A stretch of 64,000 nt of DNA. Origin: JAWKNZ01 sp041391425 (GTDB lineage Bacteria; Bdellovibrionota_B; Oligoflexia; Oligoflexales; JAWKNZ01). Of the stretch, positions 26,936 to 35,763 are shown in pieces. Location of the stretch: assembly GCA_041391425.1 (NCBI GenBank), contig JAWKNZ010000014.1:1-64000 (forward strand), in the 5' to 3' direction. The translations under genes were made by a program, and so were the position numbers. The notes beneath the pieces were generated by a model. It did not search any database, was not told the DNA's origin, and saw nothing but the letters and a program-made list of their open reading frames with translations. Within the stretch, counting starts at the first letter, position 1; every line of letters starts with the position of its first letter.

Positions 26936-27958
26936 TTAGTTGCCACGTACCAATTTTTTTACATATTGGTTATGTTCGTCTAAAGTTCGTGAGAAATGAT
27001 GGCGGTTTTCAGACCCTGGTTTACGGACATAATAGTAATAGTTGTAATTTGAGGGGGCAAGGATTGCTTCTAAGGATGAAATGGAAGTGGCTCCTATTGC
27101 TGTTGGTGGCAGGCCTTTATGTATTCTCGAATTATATGGATTTTTGCTATCGCGTAAATCTTTCCATTTGATATCACCATCATAGTTTTTTATTCCGTAA
27201 ATCAAACCTGCATCGATTCCTATGGGCTCTCCTCTCTTAAGGCGCCGCCAAATAACTTCGGCCACCAGAGGTTTTTCATCTTCGTGTGATGTTTCTTTTT
27301 CGACAAGAGATGCAAAAGTCACAGCTTGATTGAGGCTAAGTCCCATTTTTTTTGCTCTTGCTTGATAGTCTTTTGGAAGGCGACGGAAAAATTCGTCAAT
27401 CATCGTTTCGAGAGCTTCTTCTGCACTGGGTATTTTTTTGTGGAATTTGTAGGTGGCAGGGTAGAGGTATCCTTCTAAGCTCTTACTATTTATCTTATGG
27501 CTTTTGATAAAACTTCGATTAAATAGGAGCGCGTGGATGCTTTCTTTGTCTCCTATGCCGTGCCTAACAAGGCGATCTCGGATCTGAAAGATAGTAAACC
27601 CTTCAGGGATCGTATATTCAGCTGCTATGGCACTAAATGTTTTACCTCCGGTGATAGTCTTTACAATATCGTCCGGACTAACACTTTCCTCAAAGCGATA
27701 GACTCCAGCCTGAAAGCGGTTATATAAGCCTTTGCTTCTAACATATAGTCTAAATAGATAAGCATTATCGATTAGGTTTGCTTGCTGTAGCCTTTGTGCA
27801 AGAGTGGGAAGGCTGGTTCCTTTTGGATAATCGAGGTCTGCTGGCTCAGAAAGGCTGTATTTTGAATGGCTCCACTCTTCAAGCCTGGAATAGCCATAAC
27901 CTACTATTAAGACTCCACCGACAATTAATATGGTTAATGCACTGATAATGCGGCGCAT
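26936..27958 (-). CDS. mltG: Endolytic murein transglycosylase MltG
   Basis: MltG cleaves nascent glycan strands at the inner membrane and sets strand length. The 340-residue protein has one N-terminal membrane helix, a LysM-like segment, and the YceG catalytic domain: YTIPEGFTIFQI, SLEGYLYPATYKF, the catalytic Glu in FASLVEKETS (about residue 218), RLKRGEPIGIDAGLIYG and the YNSRIHKGLPPTAI signature. GAGGAG five bases before the ATG supports the start. Length is typical. Confidence 0.96.
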   Translation of the reverse strand: MRRIISALTILIVGGVLIVGYGYSRLEEWSHSKYSLSEPADLDYPKGTSLPTLAQRLQQANLIDNAYLFRLYVRSKGLYNRFQAGVYRFEESVSPDDIVKTITGGKTFSAIAAEYTIPEGFTIFQIRDRLVRHGIGDKESIHALLFNRSFIKSHKINSKSLEGYLYPATYKFHKKIPSAEEALETMIDEFFRRLPKDYQARAKKMGLSLNQAVTFASLVEKETSHEDEKPLVAEVIWRRLKRGEPIGIDAGLIYGIKNYDGDIKWKDLRDSKNPYNSRIHKGLPPTAIGATSISSLEAILAPSNYNYYYYVRKPGSENRHHFSRTLDEHNQYVKKLVRGN

Positions 27959-28147
27959 TGAAGCTCCTCTCCATGGTATGATTCCAGTTACGATACTTGT
28001 ATCCGTAATGGCTTATAAGGTCATATCGAGGTCTAGTATACTATACTATTCGAATGCTGGGTGTTCTTTGGTAATTCTTTAGGTTCGAGGTAGTCTTTTA
28101 AAGTTGCATACTTAAGTTAAATTAATGTATTTATTAATAAATTGCTT

Positions 28148-28192
28148 TATAACATTTTAATAAAAATATTGTTTTTTTATTAAAATGTTATA
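28148..28192. repeat. Perfect 19-bp AT-only hairpin
   Basis: TATAACATTTTAATAAAAA and its exact reverse complement are separated by seven bases. It sits directly beside repeat family A copies. The 3' arm starts with T7. It could be a transposon-end remnant, a recombination site or a weak terminator for mltG-region transcription. Confidence 0.75.
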
Positions 28193-28212
28193 TAATCCTA
28201 CTCCTATGCTTG

Positions 28213-28517
28213 TATCCGGGGTCTGAAACTTTTTGAAAAACTGTAGTGTTTTCAATGGATCCGAAGTTCGGCCGGGTGCTAGCGCGAGGAGGTGGGAAAC
28301 TGCAGTGTATATGTTGGCACATGAGGATTTCCTGACGACGAAGTAACGCCGCAACCGCGGCTAGAAATTCGGATCCGGGATGTAGTATTTTCACCGGATT
28401 CGAAGTTCGGCCGAGTGCTAGGCGCGAGGAGGAGGGAAACCGCAGTGTACATGTTGGTACATGAGGATTTCCTGACGACGAAGTAACGCCGCAACCGGCT
28501 AGAAATTCGGATCCGAG
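28213..28517. repeat. Repeat family A, two tandem units plus left flank
   Basis: Two units of about 138 bases (28241-28380 and 28381-28517), each with CGAAGTTCGGCCG, GCGCGAGGAGG, a GTAC/GCAC-containing centre ATGTTGG(T/C)ACATGAGG, GACGACGAAGTAACGCCGC and ending CTAGAAATTCGGATCCG. The left flank ATCCGGGGTCTGAAAC corresponds to the outer end of the single complete copy at 35404-35571. Orientation is opposite to the copies at 32 and 35 kb. The open frames within it are repeat artefacts. Confidence 0.92.
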
Positions 28518-28688
28518 CTGTATGTCCGGAATCCGGCCTATTTTGTTTGCTTCTGATGTTTGATAGCTGTGATACTTAAGACAACTCTGAGAAAGCTGTC
28601 TGAAAGTAAGGTAGCTACTTTTAGAAGGTGACGCTGGGGATACCCAGTAAACTGAAGCGTATTTTGGATTTAATTAAGTGGGAAGAAA

Positions 28689-29789
28689 ATGACAGAAAAT
28701 ATAAAGCAACGGGTTGTTGTCGCGATGTCTGGTGGGGTTGACTCCAGCGTAGCTGCAGCCATTTTGCTTGAAAAGGGATATGATGTAATCGGTCTTTCAA
28801 TGCAGCTTTATGATCACGGTGATAGTGGTGAGAAGCGCTTTGATAGTTGTTGCTCGATAACAGACTTGCATGATGCTCGCAAGGTTGCTCACAAGCTTGG
28901 TTTTCCTCATTATATTATTAATTATGAGCAAGAGTTTCGCGATGGTGTGATCGATTATTTTGCCGAAGAATATTCAAAAGGGCGGACACCGAATCCTTGT
29001 GTCATGTGCAATGGACGTTTGAAATTTGATCATCTTCTTGTAAAAGCCAAATCTTTGGGAGCAGATTGGGTTGCTACAGGACATTTTGCAAAAGTCGTGC
29101 ATTACCAGGATGGCAGACCATCGGAATTATACCGTGGTTATGACTTAACTAAAGATCAAAGTTATTTCTTATTTAGTGTGCGTAAAGACTTTTTAAAGCA
29201 GGCATTATTTCCGCTTGCTGACCTCAGTAAAAGCGAAGTTCGTGCTTACGCGAAAAAGTTAGGTTTACATACTTCTGAAAAGAAAGAATCGCAAGAGATC
29301 TGCTTTGTAACAAGTAAGCGTTATACCGATTTTTTAGAGCGTGAATATCCGCATAAAGCGGTTGGTGCGGGAAATATCGTCGATCGGGATGGCAAGGTTC
29401 TTGGGCAGCATCAAGGAATTTATCGGTATACGGTTGGACAGAGAAAAGGATTGGGTATTCGGACAGAAACGCCCAAGTATGTTTACAAAATTGACGCTGA
29501 AAAAAACGAAGTCGTGGTTGATGATTTGGCGGCCCTTGCAACTGAGTCACTGAGAATAAGTATGATGAATTGGTTGGCTGCACCAGAAGATATTTTAGAT
29601 ATGGATCTGCACTTAGTATCTCGTTACCATGGCAAGCCGATTGCAGCAGAAGTTACACCGGAAGCTTCAGGAAGCTGTATTGTGCGTTTGATACAACCAG
29701 CAAAGTGGGTTTCTCCTGGTCAGGCTGCTGTCTTATATGCTGGTGATCGTGTTGTAGGGGGGGGCTTTATTGACTCGGCAATTCATTGA
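28689..29789 (+). CDS. mnmA: tRNA-specific 2-thiouridylase MnmA
   Basis: MnmA installs the 2-thio group at U34 of tRNAs for Lys, Glu and Gln using ATP and a persulfide relay. It is 366 residues, normal length. The PP-loop SGGVDSSVAA is at about residues 14-23; the first catalytic Cys is in NPCVMCNGRLKFD and the second in SQEICFV; the C-terminal beta-barrel includes GAGNIVDRDGKVLGQHQGI and YTVGQRKGLGI. GGAAG precedes the ATG. It heads an apparent mnmA-rnc-der run: the next ATG is two bases after its TGA. Confidence 0.97.
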   Translation: MTENIKQRVVVAMSGGVDSSVAAAILLEKGYDVIGLSMQLYDHGDSGEKRFDSCCSITDLHDARKVAHKLGFPHYIINYEQEFRDGVIDYFAEEYSKGRTPNPCVMCNGRLKFDHLLVKAKSLGADWVATGHFAKVVHYQDGRPSELYRGYDLTKDQSYFLFSVRKDFLKQALFPLADLSKSEVRAYAKKLGLHTSEKKESQEICFVTSKRYTDFLEREYPHKAVGAGNIVDRDGKVLGQHQGIYRYTVGQRKGLGIRTETPKYVYKIDAEKNEVVVDDLAALATESLRISMMNWLAAPEDILDMDLHLVSRYHGKPIAAEVTPEASGSCIVRLIQPAKWVSPGQAAVLYAGDRVVGGGFIDSAIH

Positions 29790-29790
29790 G

Positions 29791-30630
29791 ATGGCTGGAA
29801 ATGAAAATACCTTGCAAATGTCTCTGTGGACTGATTTTTGGCAACAATTTCCTGAGCAAGTAGTATCGATAGAAAGGTTGCAAGAAAAACTAGGGCATGC
29901 TTTTGAGCGTAAAGAATTGCTTTTTGAAGCATTAACACATAGATCTGCTGTCTCAGATTTTGATACTAGGCGAAAAAAAAGGGGTACGATTCAAAATGAT
30001 TTTTCGGCCGGATTAGAAGTTGAACTATCATGGAACGAACGTTTGGAGTTTTTGGGAGACTCGGTTCTAGGGTTTATTATCACAGATTTTCTGTGGCAGA
30101 ATAAGGGAGAAAGGACCGAAGGAGATCTTTCTCGTATCCGCGCTTCTTTGGTAAATGAACGTGTTTTAGCTGATTTAGCACGTGAAATTTCTTTGGGAGA
30201 GTGTTTAGCCCTTGGAAAGGGAGAATCACAGCAAGCGTTAGAAAAATTACGGGACTCTCTTTTGGCGGATGCCTTAGAAGCACTTATTGGATCGCTATAC
30301 TTAGATGCAGGTATTGAAAAAGTAAGAGTTTTTGTTAAAGGTCTTTTTTCTCAATTGCTTGCAGAAGATTGGGATACTTTGGAACGTGATTTTAAATCTA
30401 AATTGCAAGAGTTGACCCAAGACCTTTATAAAATTACCCCCAGCTATAAAGTGATTGAGAGTATAGGCCCACAGCATGCAAAGCAATTTCAGATTGGTGT
30501 TTTTTTAGAGCATGAAATGCTTGCAAGTGGTGATGGGGCTAACAAAAAAGAAGCCTCTCAGGAAGCGGCTTATAAGGCATTACTCGTATTGGCAAATAAG
30601 TTAAAGAGTATCGATGGGCAGAAGGATTGA
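29791..30630 (+). CDS. rnc: Ribonuclease III
   Basis: RNase III cleaves double-stranded RNA in rRNA and mRNA processing. About 279 residues, longer than the usual 225-240. The catalytic domain has ERLEFLGDSVLGFIITDFLW and DALEALIGSLYLDAG with the metal-binding acidic residues. The C-terminal dsRBD is complete (DFKSKLQELTQ, GANKKEASQEAAYKALL). The extra length is an N-terminal extension of about 20 residues plus a Lys/Arg-rich insertion of about 20 residues between LTHRSAVSDF and NERLEF. The ATG at 29791 follows the mnmA stop at once, suggesting coupling. Confidence 0.96.
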   Translation: MAGNENTLQMSLWTDFWQQFPEQVVSIERLQEKLGHAFERKELLFEALTHRSAVSDFDTRRKKRGTIQNDFSAGLEVELSWNERLEFLGDSVLGFIITDFLWQNKGERTEGDLSRIRASLVNERVLADLAREISLGECLALGKGESQQALEKLRDSLLADALEALIGSLYLDAGIEKVRVFVKGLFSQLLAEDWDTLERDFKSKLQELTQDLYKITPSYKVIESIGPQHAKQFQIGVFLEHEMLASGDGANKKEASQEAAYKALLVLANKLKSIDGQKD

Positions 30631-30638
30631 GGTAAGTT

Positions 30639-32126
30639 ATGATTAAGGGTTTAGTTGCAATTGTAGGACGGCCAAACGTTGGGAAGTCGACGCTTTTTAA
30701 CAAACTTACTGGTGATGCTGCTATTGTTGATGACCGCCCGGGTGTTACTAGAGACCGGTTGTATGGCACCGCCTATTATGACAAGCATAAAAAAACAGAT
30801 GGTTTTATGGTAATTGATACCGGTGGTTTTGAAACGGATGATTTTAACTTTCAACCGTTTGATGAAAATGTTGTTTGGAGGCAAACAGAGGCGGCTATTG
30901 CTGAATGTGATTTGGTGTTGTTTCTTTTAGATGCAAAAAATGGCCTGCATTTTCATGACGAAAAGCTTAGCCGCTCTTTGCAATTACAAAATAAACCCAT
31001 GATTTATGCAGTTAACAAAGTCGATGGTCTTGAAAAAATTGAGCAGGATTTATGGGATTTTTATTCTCTCGGTACTGATGAATTATATCCTATCAGTGCA
31101 GCGCATAGTCATGGAATTAAAGATCTTGTAGAAGTCATAAAATCTCGCCTCAATGCTATTTCGACAGCTTCGCAAAGAAATAGCCGTGAAGATGCAGTTA
31201 AAGTGGCGCTGATTGGTAAACCTAATGCTGGAAAGTCGTCGATCCTTAATCGTTTAGTTGGGGAAGAACGTGCGGTTGTCAGTGAAATTGCTGGGACGAC
31301 TAGAGATTGCCTTGATATAGAAGTTGTATACCACAATAAAACCTATGTGTTTATCGATACTGCCGGAATTAGGCGAAAAACGCGTATAAAAGAAAAGCTT
31401 GAAGTTCAAAGCGTTGTGAGAAGCTTGCGTTGTATTGAAGAGGCTGATGTAGTTTTACTAGTGATTGACGCCTTGGAAGGTATCACGGATCAAGATGCTC
31501 GTTTAGTTAACTTAGCCATGGATCGACGTAAACCGTTGCTTATTGTCGTGAATAAATGGGATTTGGTACCAAATAAAAATGCAAATACCGCGAAGCAGTA
31601 TGAGAAAAATATCAAAAATGTTTTTCAAGACCACTCGTTTTTGCCAGTAGCATTTGTTTCTTGTCTTACTAATCAAAGAATTCATAGCCTCTTAAATCAT
31701 ATTGATAGGCTAGTGGTTACTTCGTCTAAACGCGTATCTACGGCTCGGATAAATGAAGCGTTGCAAAATATGGTAGCAAAACATACTCCTCAATTGATCA
31801 AGAAATATAGCAAGAGGGTAAAATTTTATTATGCAACGCAGGTGTGTGCAAACCCTCCTACTATTGTTGTGAAGTGTAATATCGAGAACGAGATTCAAAC
31901 TGCTTACCGTCGTTATATGATGAACTGTTTTAGAAAAGAACTTGGCTTTGCCGATGTTCCAATCCGTGTTTATTTTAGAGGCAAAAGTGAGACGGAAAAA
32001 GGAAAGCGTGCAGAAAGAGTGCATTTACAGAAAGTTCTAAAGGATGACGTTGCTTCTGGTCGATCTGATCAATTCTCAGTAGAGAATTTGCCTTTTGGAG
32101 AAGGTGGAGAATTTGACCTGGATTAA
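30639..32126 (+). CDS. der: GTPase Der (EngA)
   Basis: Der has two tandem GTPase domains and a KH-like domain and is needed for 50S ribosome assembly. It is 495 residues, at the long end of the family. Domain 1: GRPNVGKST, DRPGVTRDR, DTGGF, NKVD. Domain 2: GKPNAGKSS, IAGTTRDC, DTAGIRRK, NKWD. The KH-like end carries TPQLIKKYSKRVKFYYATQ, NPPTIVVKCN and an FGFADVPIR-type LGFADVPIRVYFR. It starts eight bases after rnc, in the same operon. Confidence 0.97.
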   Translation: MIKGLVAIVGRPNVGKSTLFNKLTGDAAIVDDRPGVTRDRLYGTAYYDKHKKTDGFMVIDTGGFETDDFNFQPFDENVVWRQTEAAIAECDLVLFLLDAKNGLHFHDEKLSRSLQLQNKPMIYAVNKVDGLEKIEQDLWDFYSLGTDELYPISAAHSHGIKDLVEVIKSRLNAISTASQRNSREDAVKVALIGKPNAGKSSILNRLVGEERAVVSEIAGTTRDCLDIEVVYHNKTYVFIDTAGIRRKTRIKEKLEVQSVVRSLRCIEEADVVLLVIDALEGITDQDARLVNLAMDRRKPLLIVVNKWDLVPNKNANTAKQYEKNIKNVFQDHSFLPVAFVSCLTNQRIHSLLNHIDRLVVTSSKRVSTARINEALQNMVAKHTPQLIKKYSKRVKFYYATQVCANPPTIVVKCNIENEIQTAYRRYMMNCFRKELGFADVPIRVYFRGKSETEKGKRAERVHLQKVLKDDVASGRSDQFSVENLPFGEGGEFDLD

Positions 32127-32201
32127 TGTTGTAATGTTTGCAAATCTTTTTGCTTGTGAATTTATTGGGAACTGAGTTTAGCTCTTAATAATTAAACCCG
32201 T

Positions 32202-32628
32202 ATCCGAATTTCTAGCCGGTTGCGTCGTTGCTTTGTCGTCAGGAAATCCTCATGTACCAACATGTACACTGCGGTTTCCCTCCTCCTCGCGCCTAGCACC
32301 CGGCCGAACTTCGAATCCGGTGAAAATACTACATCGGATCCGAATTTCTAGCCGGTTGCGTCGTTGCTTCGTCGTCAGGAAATCCTCATGTACCAACATG
32401 ACTGCGGTTCCCTCCTCCTCCATGGGTTTCCTCCTCCTCGCGCCTAGCACCGGCCGAACTGAATCCGGTGAAAATATAATCGATCGAATTTCTAGCCGGT
32501 TGCGTCGTTGCTTCGTCGTCGGAAATCCCTGTACCAACATGTACTGCGGTTTCCTCCTCCGCCTAGCAGGCCGAACTTCGAATCCGGTGAAAATACTACA
32601 GTTTTTCAAAAAATTTCAGATCCCGGAT
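32202..32628. repeat. Repeat family A, three tandem units
   Basis: Three head-to-tail units (about 32202-32333, 32334-32480 and 32481-32600), then the outer flank ending TTTCAGATCCCGGAT. Each has GAATTTCTAGCCGGTTGCGT, GTCGTTGCTT(C)GTCGTC, GGAAATCCTCATGTACCAAC, CTCCTCGCGCCTAGCA and GAATCCGGTGAAAAT. Units 2 and 3 carry several deletions and a duplicated CTCCTCC segment, so the array is degrading. It lies just after der. Confidence 0.92.
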
Positions 32629-32891
32629 TAAAACTAGTTATATGCCTTGTTGAAGTATATACCTATGGTTATACCTAGCCAATATGCCTGTCTTTGATAT
32701 TGATGTCTTGTCTTTTGAACCTTGTAAAAATGCTCAGTTTGGCTGTATGGCGCTGTCGGCAGTCATTTTTAGTCGTTGTTCTTTTTGCAATAACATGCTG
32801 AAAATATATGAATAAACGATATTACTAAAGTACGAAAAAAAAATCCCGAACAGTTGTCTAAGAAACCAGAGTAATTTCATTCGATTTAGGT

Positions 32892-35378
32892 ATGGTGAAA
32901 ACAGTGGGCAATATGTTGTACGTAAGCGTGATTATTTTGTTTTTAGTCTCGTGTGGAAATGGCGATCGTAAGGTTACTGATATTGAACAGAGGCGGCAAA
33001 AGCTCGAAAGCATAACTAAACAAAGTGCAAGTGACACTGCTGATAGTACACTCGAAAATTCTGAGGCAAATGATTCTTCCGGTGAAGGCGATGCGATTGT
33101 TGCCACAATAGACGATGCTTCTTCAACTGATAATTCTATAACGACTGACGTGGCAGGCGATACAACTTCCGATACTGATAATACCGATAATAATAACACA
33201 AATAATAATGGTGGTAGTGAAAATCCGCCACCACAGCCACCGCCAGTCCCATTACCGACGGTAAATATTCAAGCACTTCCATTGGATGTTGAGTCGATGG
33301 AAAGTGTGACTTTTTATTTCTCTGCTGAATCTTCAGTTGGTATCGATTCTATTGAATGTAGCTTAGATTTTACCAGCTGGAGCGCTTGTCAGGACTCTTT
33401 TGATACTACTGGCATGCTTAACGAAGGGATGCATTCATTTAAAGTAAGAGCGATTGACACGCTAGGTAATACGTCGTTGGTTTCCGAAGTTAAGTGGACC
33501 ACTAAATATCCAGATATTTATTTTGCGAAGAAGACAATTTATCTAGGTTTAAACGAGACACAAGGGCTTGAAGTGTATGGCGGCGTAGAGCCTTTTGAGT
33601 TTGCAACGGTAGGTATCGGCGCATATGATGCTTCGAAGCGGATGTTTTTCTCATTTTCGCAGGAAGGCACTGGAACTGTGCGAGTTACTGATAAGCATGG
33701 GAAGGTTGCTATTGTCAACGTACATATTGTTGATTTTTCTAAGTTAGCTGGTCTCAAGTTTTGGTTGGATGCCTCTAGCTTCATAGGATTTAGCGATGGA
33801 GCTATAATCAATAAATGGCAGGATTTATCGGGCAATGGATTTATTTTTACCCAGTCCAAGCCTGGAGTGCAGCCCCTTTATCGAAAACAAGGTACTTTAA
33901 ATAAAATGCCGGCGTTGCAGTTTGATGGTGTAAATGACCAGCTAATAAGCACTGCTACTTTGGGATCAAATACAAATCCGCGGACATTAATTATCGTGGC
34001 TGAGAGTAGTAAAGCTTACGGACATGATCGTACCGAAGTCTTGGCTCAGTATGGACACTTGTATACTTTTAACGATTCTTGGGGGATAGTGCATGTGTCT
34101 AACCCTGCCGTCTCTGGGGGAAGGACAGGGATAGGTTTAGCAGTAAATGCACCTTCATATTCAAACTCAGATACACAATTGGGAGGTTCAATTGCTGCTA
34201 GCGATGAAACTCAAATTATTGTAGCAAGGTATGACGGTAATAAGAACGAAGTCTATGTCAATGGCGTTTTAGCATATTCAGGTCCCAATGCTCATGCAAC
34301 CAGTGAAACTATGGCACTGCACCTCGGTACAGATATTAAAGGTGCTAATGCTTTTTCCGGCAAAATTGCAGAAGTCTTGGGGTTTTCTAATGCGATTTCA
34401 AACCTTGACAGAGAAACGATCGATTGTCGTTTAGCTTTAAAATATGGGATTAAACTTAAAAATAGCTTATGTGACGTCGGAATGTTGAATCCAACAATTG
34501 ACAATTTGTTAGTTCAGGTTAAGCAGAAAGTTTCTTGTGAGTTGTTTGGTGCTATTAAGCCAGATTTTTCAGTGGCAAATATGTCTTTAGGTTTGGTTGA
34601 CAGTAATGGAATGTTTACGGCGTCGAGCCAAGCAGGTTCTACTTCAATTGATGTGCAAGATATAGATTCTAAAACTGCTGCGATTAAAGTTGATATCGTT
34701 AACCATAAGGTGCCAAAGCTTTGGTTACAGGCTGACTCCTTGCAAGGTTTTAGCGATAGTCAAAAAGTGCAGCTTTGGGAGGATTCCTCAACAAATGGTA
34801 ATCACGCTTATTCCGTATCTTCGGTATCGGCACCGATATTTAGGTCAAACCGAATCAACGGTTATCCGGCAATACATTTTGACGGTTCATCATATTTAAC
34901 CACTAATATGATGCAGATGACTCCTGGAGCTATGCCGAGAACATTAGCGGTTGTGATAGCAAATGGAAGCGCAACTACTGCGAAAGCTAGTTCGGTAATT
35001 TCTTATGGAAATTCATTTTATTATAGTCAGATTTACAGCCTTTATTTTAATACAGGCTCTTCTAGTGCTGCCATTGGTGCTTTGTATGGAGGCTCGATGC
35101 TTGAAGGAAACAAGGCGCCAACCACCAAACCTACTCTTTTATTATTACAGTATAACGGAACAGTTGACTCTCTATATATAAATGGCGTCCTTGCTGGTCA
35201 AAAAAATATCGCTTTAGCTACCGCCAATAGCTATTCTTTGAAGGTTGGGGCTAACTTTCAGGGATTGGGAGATTATTTTGATGGTGACATAGCAGAAGTT
35301 ATGCTTTTTGATGAAGAGTTAAGTGATAATGACCGTAAGCAAGTGGAAGCATACTTAATGAGTAAATATAATTTATAG
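32892..35378 (+). CDS. Large lipoprotein with two LamG/concanavalin-like domains
   Basis: An 828-residue lipoprotein: lipobox LFLVSCG, a long acidic Asp/Asn/Thr/Ser-rich linker and proline stretch to about residue 125, an Ig-like segment (about 125-205) and a further beta-sandwich (LEVYGGVEPFEFAT), then two jelly-roll LamG-like domains at about 285-525 and 610-828. Each LamG domain has WLDA/WLQADS-x-GFSD, KWQDLSGNG, PALQFDG, VYVNGVLA and an IAEVLGF/IAEVMLF closing strand. Such domains usually bind carbohydrate or act as adhesins. The protein is likely on the cell surface; ligand unknown. Repeat family A elements lie on both sides of the gene. Confidence 0.85.
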   Translation: MVKTVGNMLYVSVIILFLVSCGNGDRKVTDIEQRRQKLESITKQSASDTADSTLENSEANDSSGEGDAIVATIDDASSTDNSITTDVAGDTTSDTDNTDNNNTNNNGGSENPPPQPPPVPLPTVNIQALPLDVESMESVTFYFSAESSVGIDSIECSLDFTSWSACQDSFDTTGMLNEGMHSFKVRAIDTLGNTSLVSEVKWTTKYPDIYFAKKTIYLGLNETQGLEVYGGVEPFEFATVGIGAYDASKRMFFSFSQEGTGTVRVTDKHGKVAIVNVHIVDFSKLAGLKFWLDASSFIGFSDGAIINKWQDLSGNGFIFTQSKPGVQPLYRKQGTLNKMPALQFDGVNDQLISTATLGSNTNPRTLIIVAESSKAYGHDRTEVLAQYGHLYTFNDSWGIVHVSNPAVSGGRTGIGLAVNAPSYSNSDTQLGGSIAASDETQIIVARYDGNKNEVYVNGVLAYSGPNAHATSETMALHLGTDIKGANAFSGKIAEVLGFSNAISNLDRETIDCRLALKYGIKLKNSLCDVGMLNPTIDNLLVQVKQKVSCELFGAIKPDFSVANMSLGLVDSNGMFTASSQAGSTSIDVQDIDSKTAAIKVDIVNHKVPKLWLQADSLQGFSDSQKVQLWEDSSTNGNHAYSVSSVSAPIFRSNRINGYPAIHFDGSSYLTTNMMQMTPGAMPRTLAVVIANGSATTAKASSVISYGNSFYYSQIYSLYFNTGSSSAAIGALYGGSMLEGNKAPTTKPTLLLLQYNGTVDSLYINGVLAGQKNIALATANSYSLKVGANFQGLGDYFDGDIAEVMLFDEELSDNDRKQVEAYLMSKYNL

Positions 35379-35403
35379 CCATATATTCAGAGGCTCTACA
35401 TAT

Positions 35404-35571
35404 ATCCCGGATCCGAATTTCTAGCTGGTTGCGGCGTTGCTTCGTCGTCAGGAAATCCCCATGTACCAACATGTACACTGCGGTTTCCCACCTTCTCGCG
35501 CCTAGCGCCCGAGCGAACTTCGAATCCGGTGCAAATACTACAGTTGTTCAAAAAATTTTCAGATCCCGGAT
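35404..35571. repeat. Repeat family A, single complete copy
   Basis: A 168-bp copy running from ATCCCGGATCCGAATTTC to TTTTCAGATCCCGGAT. The ends are imperfect inverted repeats (ATCCCGGATCCGAA against ATCCGGGATCTGAA). The centre is CATGTACCAACATGTACA. This copy best defines the element; at 28 and 32 kb the internal part is duplicated in tandem. It starts about 25 bases after the LamG lipoprotein stop. Confidence 0.93.
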
Positions 35572-35763
35572 ATATATAGCCTTTTTTGTCTATAATAGCC
35601 TTTCTGTGCCTTTTACTTATGATAATGAGATCTACTGATCGTTTGTTCTCCATTTATAAGCTTAAGAATAATTATCGTTTATTTCATTGGCTGGCTGGCC
35701 AGAATATTGTATACTTCCCCATAAGTAGATCTTAGATTTTGGTGAAATAGAGTAGGGGGAGCT

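Noticed and set aside
28157..28494. Several open frames inside family A units
   Set aside because: The same frames recur in every copy of the repeat; translation products are repeat-derived.
32233..32631. 132-codon open frame over the three-unit array
   Set aside because: Repeat-derived and low-complexity, with no initiation signals.
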